Assembly (NCBI GenBank): GCA_023133185.1
Contig: JAGLWX010000301.1
Location: forward strand, 1 to 8,750
Direction of reading: 5' to 3'
Source of the DNA: Fidelibacterota bacterium
Lineage (GTDB): Bacteria; Fidelibacterota; UBA2242
Length of the DNA: 8,750 nt
This document shows, piece by piece, positions 7,035 through 8,750 of this stretch (position 1 is the first letter of the stretch; every line of letters starts with the position of its first letter). Both the position numbers and the translations under genes were made by a program. The notes below the pieces were generated by a model. The model was not told where the DNA came from. It searched no databases and saw only the letters and a list, made by a program, of their open reading frames with translations.

Positions 7035-8012
7035 TCAAAAATGTTTTACGGATTTTATAAACTCAACTAATTCTGATTTCGTCGGAAGAGCATCCGTGGC
7101 GCCATATCGTGTCACCGTGATCGCTCCGGCTCCGTTGGCAAATTGTCCTATATCATGTAACTCCTCCTCGTTCAAATCTTCAGGTATTTTGTCGGATTGA
7201 ATAATTCCCGTTAATAGTCCGGCTAAAAATGCATCTCCGCACCCGGTTGAATCTTTTACTTCAACTTTATAAGCCGGAACCTCAACAGCTGCATGTTGAT
7301 TTTTCAAAAAGCAACCATTCTTTTCTAGGGTAATTGCAAGTATTTTTGTTTTATTAAAAAATAATTTCGGCACAGCTTTAGAAAGTGAGTTCTCCCCACT
7401 TAGAAGAAGGGCTTCTTCCAAGCTCATTTTCAATATCTGCACATTCGACGCCACTGTTTTTAAGACGCTATAGGCATCTTCTTTGGAATTCCACAAGGAT
7501 TCACGATAATTCGGATCGAATGATAAAAGCGTATTTGGCAATTCCAGAGAATTTATTAATTGTAAAAAAACTTCTCGACTATCGGGCGTACATAATGGTA
7601 GTGAACCAAAATGGACGATATTGGCACGATTCAATTCATCTATAGAAAAATCATGGAGACTTAATGCGCTATCTGCCGGACTCTTTTCCCAGAATTCAAA
7701 TGACCGGTCGCCATCCCGGTCAATGCTCACAAACGCTAACCTGGTTTTGTGAAAAGGATCATCTTGCAGTAAATCAGTATTTACAGAGTTTTCATTTAAA
7801 TAATTGCGAAGGTATTTTCCAAAAGGATCCCGTCCGACTTTCCCGGCAAAGGCAACATTTAAGCCGAGTTTTGCCATTCCGACGGCGACATTTGCAGGCG
7901 CCCCACCGGCAAATTTTCTAAAGTTCTTGGTGTCAGTGAGAGACTTACCAGGTTCCTGGGAAATCAGATCGATTAATAATTCACCTACTGATATAACGTC
8001 AAAATAATTCAT
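7035..8012 (-). CDS. PfkB-family sugar kinase, fructokinase-like
   Basis: This protein of 325 residues is an ATP-dependent sugar kinase of the ribokinase/PfkB family and has the usual full length. Signature 1 is GGAPANVAVGMAKLG at 36-50. Signature 2 is DSTGCGDAFLAG at 254-265, with catalytic base Asp260 and the GCGD anion hole. SFDPNYRESLW at 164-174 is the DPNxR motif seen in fructokinases and 2-keto-3-deoxygluconate kinases. Fructose is the likeliest substrate, but other ketoses or a keto-deoxy acid are possible. It acts in the cytoplasm. Its ATG overlaps the dehydrogenase stop as ATGA, so translation is probably coupled, and its own ribosome site is weak (GAG). Context suggests that it phosphorylates the product of the dehydrogenase or of the GH130 reaction. 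Confidence 0.92.
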   Translation of the reverse strand: MNYFDVISVGELLIDLISQEPGKSLTDTKNFRKFAGGAPANVAVGMAKLGLNVAFAGKVGRDPFGKYLRNYLNENSVNTDLLQDDPFHKTRLAFVSIDRDGDRSFEFWEKSPADSALSLHDFSIDELNRANIVHFGSLPLCTPDSREVFLQLINSLELPNTLLSFDPNYRESLWNSKEDAYSVLKTVASNVQILKMSLEEALLLSGENSLSKAVPKLFFNKTKILAITLEKNGCFLKNQHAAVEVPAYKVEVKDSTGCGDAFLAGLLTGIIQSDKIPEDLNEEELHDIGQFANGAGAITVTRYGATDALPTKSELVEFIKSVKHF

Positions 8013-8750
8013 AAACTCAAATCAATAACTGTCTTTAAACTCTTCTGCTGAGTCTGGTTTTTAAACGCCTCTTGAATAACATTTAACGGGAATGCCCGAA
8101 TATCCAGATCATTAAAATTAATTTTTCCGGAGGCGACCAGATCCACCGCCGTTTTAAAGGTAAATGGGTTAAGAAATGATCCCTTGATTGCAATATCTTT
8201 TCGAAAAATATCATAGGGCAAAACTTCCCACTTCTGGTCTGCAGGACTAACGCCGAAAATAATCAGTTTCCCACCGTTTTTTACCAGTCGATATGCCTGA
8301 TCAATTGCCGCAACGGAACCGACACATTCGATTACGACCTCCGCTCCACCCCGGGTAAATTTAATTATTTCTTCGTTGGAATTTTTACCATTCGGATTGA
8401 AAACGGCGTCGGCGCCTATTGCCCTGCATAATTCCCGGCGCTGGGCATCGGGTTCGACTATAATAATCCGGCGCGCCGCGGAAAGCCGGGCCAGTTTCAG
8501 CATCATTATTCCAATGACACCACCACCGACAATCACGACAGAATCACCCGGTTGAATGTCCGCACGTTGAAAACCGTAAATCACGCAGGATAAGGGTTCC
8601 ATCAGGGCTGCCACAACAGGTGAAAGGGTTTTTAGTATTTTGTAACATTTTTTCTCCGGGACAATACAATATTCGGCAAATCCACCGTCGATATCAACTC
8701 CTAACGCTATCAGATTCTCGCAGAGATTTACCTTTCCCTTTCGGCAGTAT
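8009..8750 (-). CDS. Zinc-type medium-chain dehydrogenase (polyol/threonine DH-like), N-terminus outside window
   Basis: The frame is open to the right edge, leaving about 246 C-terminal residues. The visible part starts inside the structural zinc lobe, with two of its cysteines in CRKGKVNLC (about 8722-8746). Then come GGFAEYCIVP and MEPLSC, typical of the sorbitol/threonine dehydrogenase branch. The Rossmann motif GGGVIG is encoded at about 8510-8527, and Glu in IIIVEPDAQRR ends the second strand, which favours NAD over NADP. The likely reaction is oxidation of a secondary alcohol of a polyol or sugar. The GTG at 8614 is internal and not the true start. The catalytic zinc ligands lie in the missing part. 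The kinase gene overlaps by ATGA, so the pair probably works in sequence, such as polyol to ketose to ketose phosphate. Confidence 0.9.
   Translation of the reverse strand, partial: YCRKGKVNLCENLIALGVDIDGGFAEYCIVPEKKCYKILKTLSPVVAALMEPLSCVIYGFQRADIQPGDSVVIVGGGVIGIMMLKLARLSAARRIIIVEPDAQRRELCRAIGADAVFNPNGKNSNEEIIKFTRGGAEVVIECVGSVAAIDQAYRLVKNGGKLIIFGVSPADQKWEVLPYDIFRKDIAIKGSFLNPFTFKTAVDLVASGKINFNDLDIRAFPLNVIQEAFKNQTQQKSLKTVIDLSL

Noticed and set aside
7021..7038. TTG start at 7038 for the short GH130 gene.
   Set aside because: It has no ribosome site, while GAGG is well placed for the ATG at 7020.
8009..8614. GTG at 8614 as the dehydrogenase start.
   Set aside because: The frame continues upstream with the structural zinc lobe, so this codon is an internal valine.

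Overview
The window is densely coding and holds eight genes in two convergent blocks. The left block (about 1-3277, + strand) encodes a soluble GAF/histidine kinase, a divergent clan GH-J (GH32/GH68-like) five-bladed beta-propeller glycosidase, and a class I SAM-dependent methyltransferase. The right block (about 8750-3219, - strand), in transcription order, encodes a zinc-type medium-chain dehydrogenase cut by the window edge, a PfkB sugar kinase, a short GH130 protein, a lipoprotein predicted to have an alpha/alpha-toroid fold, and, after a 184-bp AT-rich gap, a long-form GH130 protein. No RNA genes, insertion sequences, CRISPR arrays or convincing terminators were seen.

The organism is probably a Gram-negative bacterium. 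The lipobox protein fits export to the cell envelope. The mixed, moderately AT-rich composition and the carbohydrate gene content would suit the Bacteroidota/Calditrichota (FCB) group, but this is a guess. Shine-Dalgarno-like sites (AGGA, GGAG, GAGG) precede several genes, so the genome is not of the strictly SD-poor Bacteroidota type.

The first four genes of the right block form a tight operon. The dehydrogenase and kinase overlap by ATGA, the kinase and short GH130 genes are about 14 bp apart, and the short GH130 and lipoprotein genes are separated by one TAA stop followed directly by a GTG start in the same frame. The inferred theme is mannoside breakdown by phosphorolysis. GH130 enzymes split beta-mannosides, usually with phosphate to give mannose 1-phosphate. 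The exported toroid protein could trim or bind an oligosaccharide outside the cytoplasm, and the NAD-type dehydrogenase and PfkB kinase could feed a released polyol or ketose into the hexose-phosphate pool. No transporter is visible in the window.

The two blocks collide at 3219-3277, where the methyltransferase frame runs 59 bp into the 3' end of the long GH130 gene. The last 55-60 residues of the methyltransferase do not look like the normal end of its family, so this junction may carry a frameshift or a recombination scar. The DNA also becomes more AT-rich from about here to about 7000, which suggests that the GH130/lipoprotein part has a different history.
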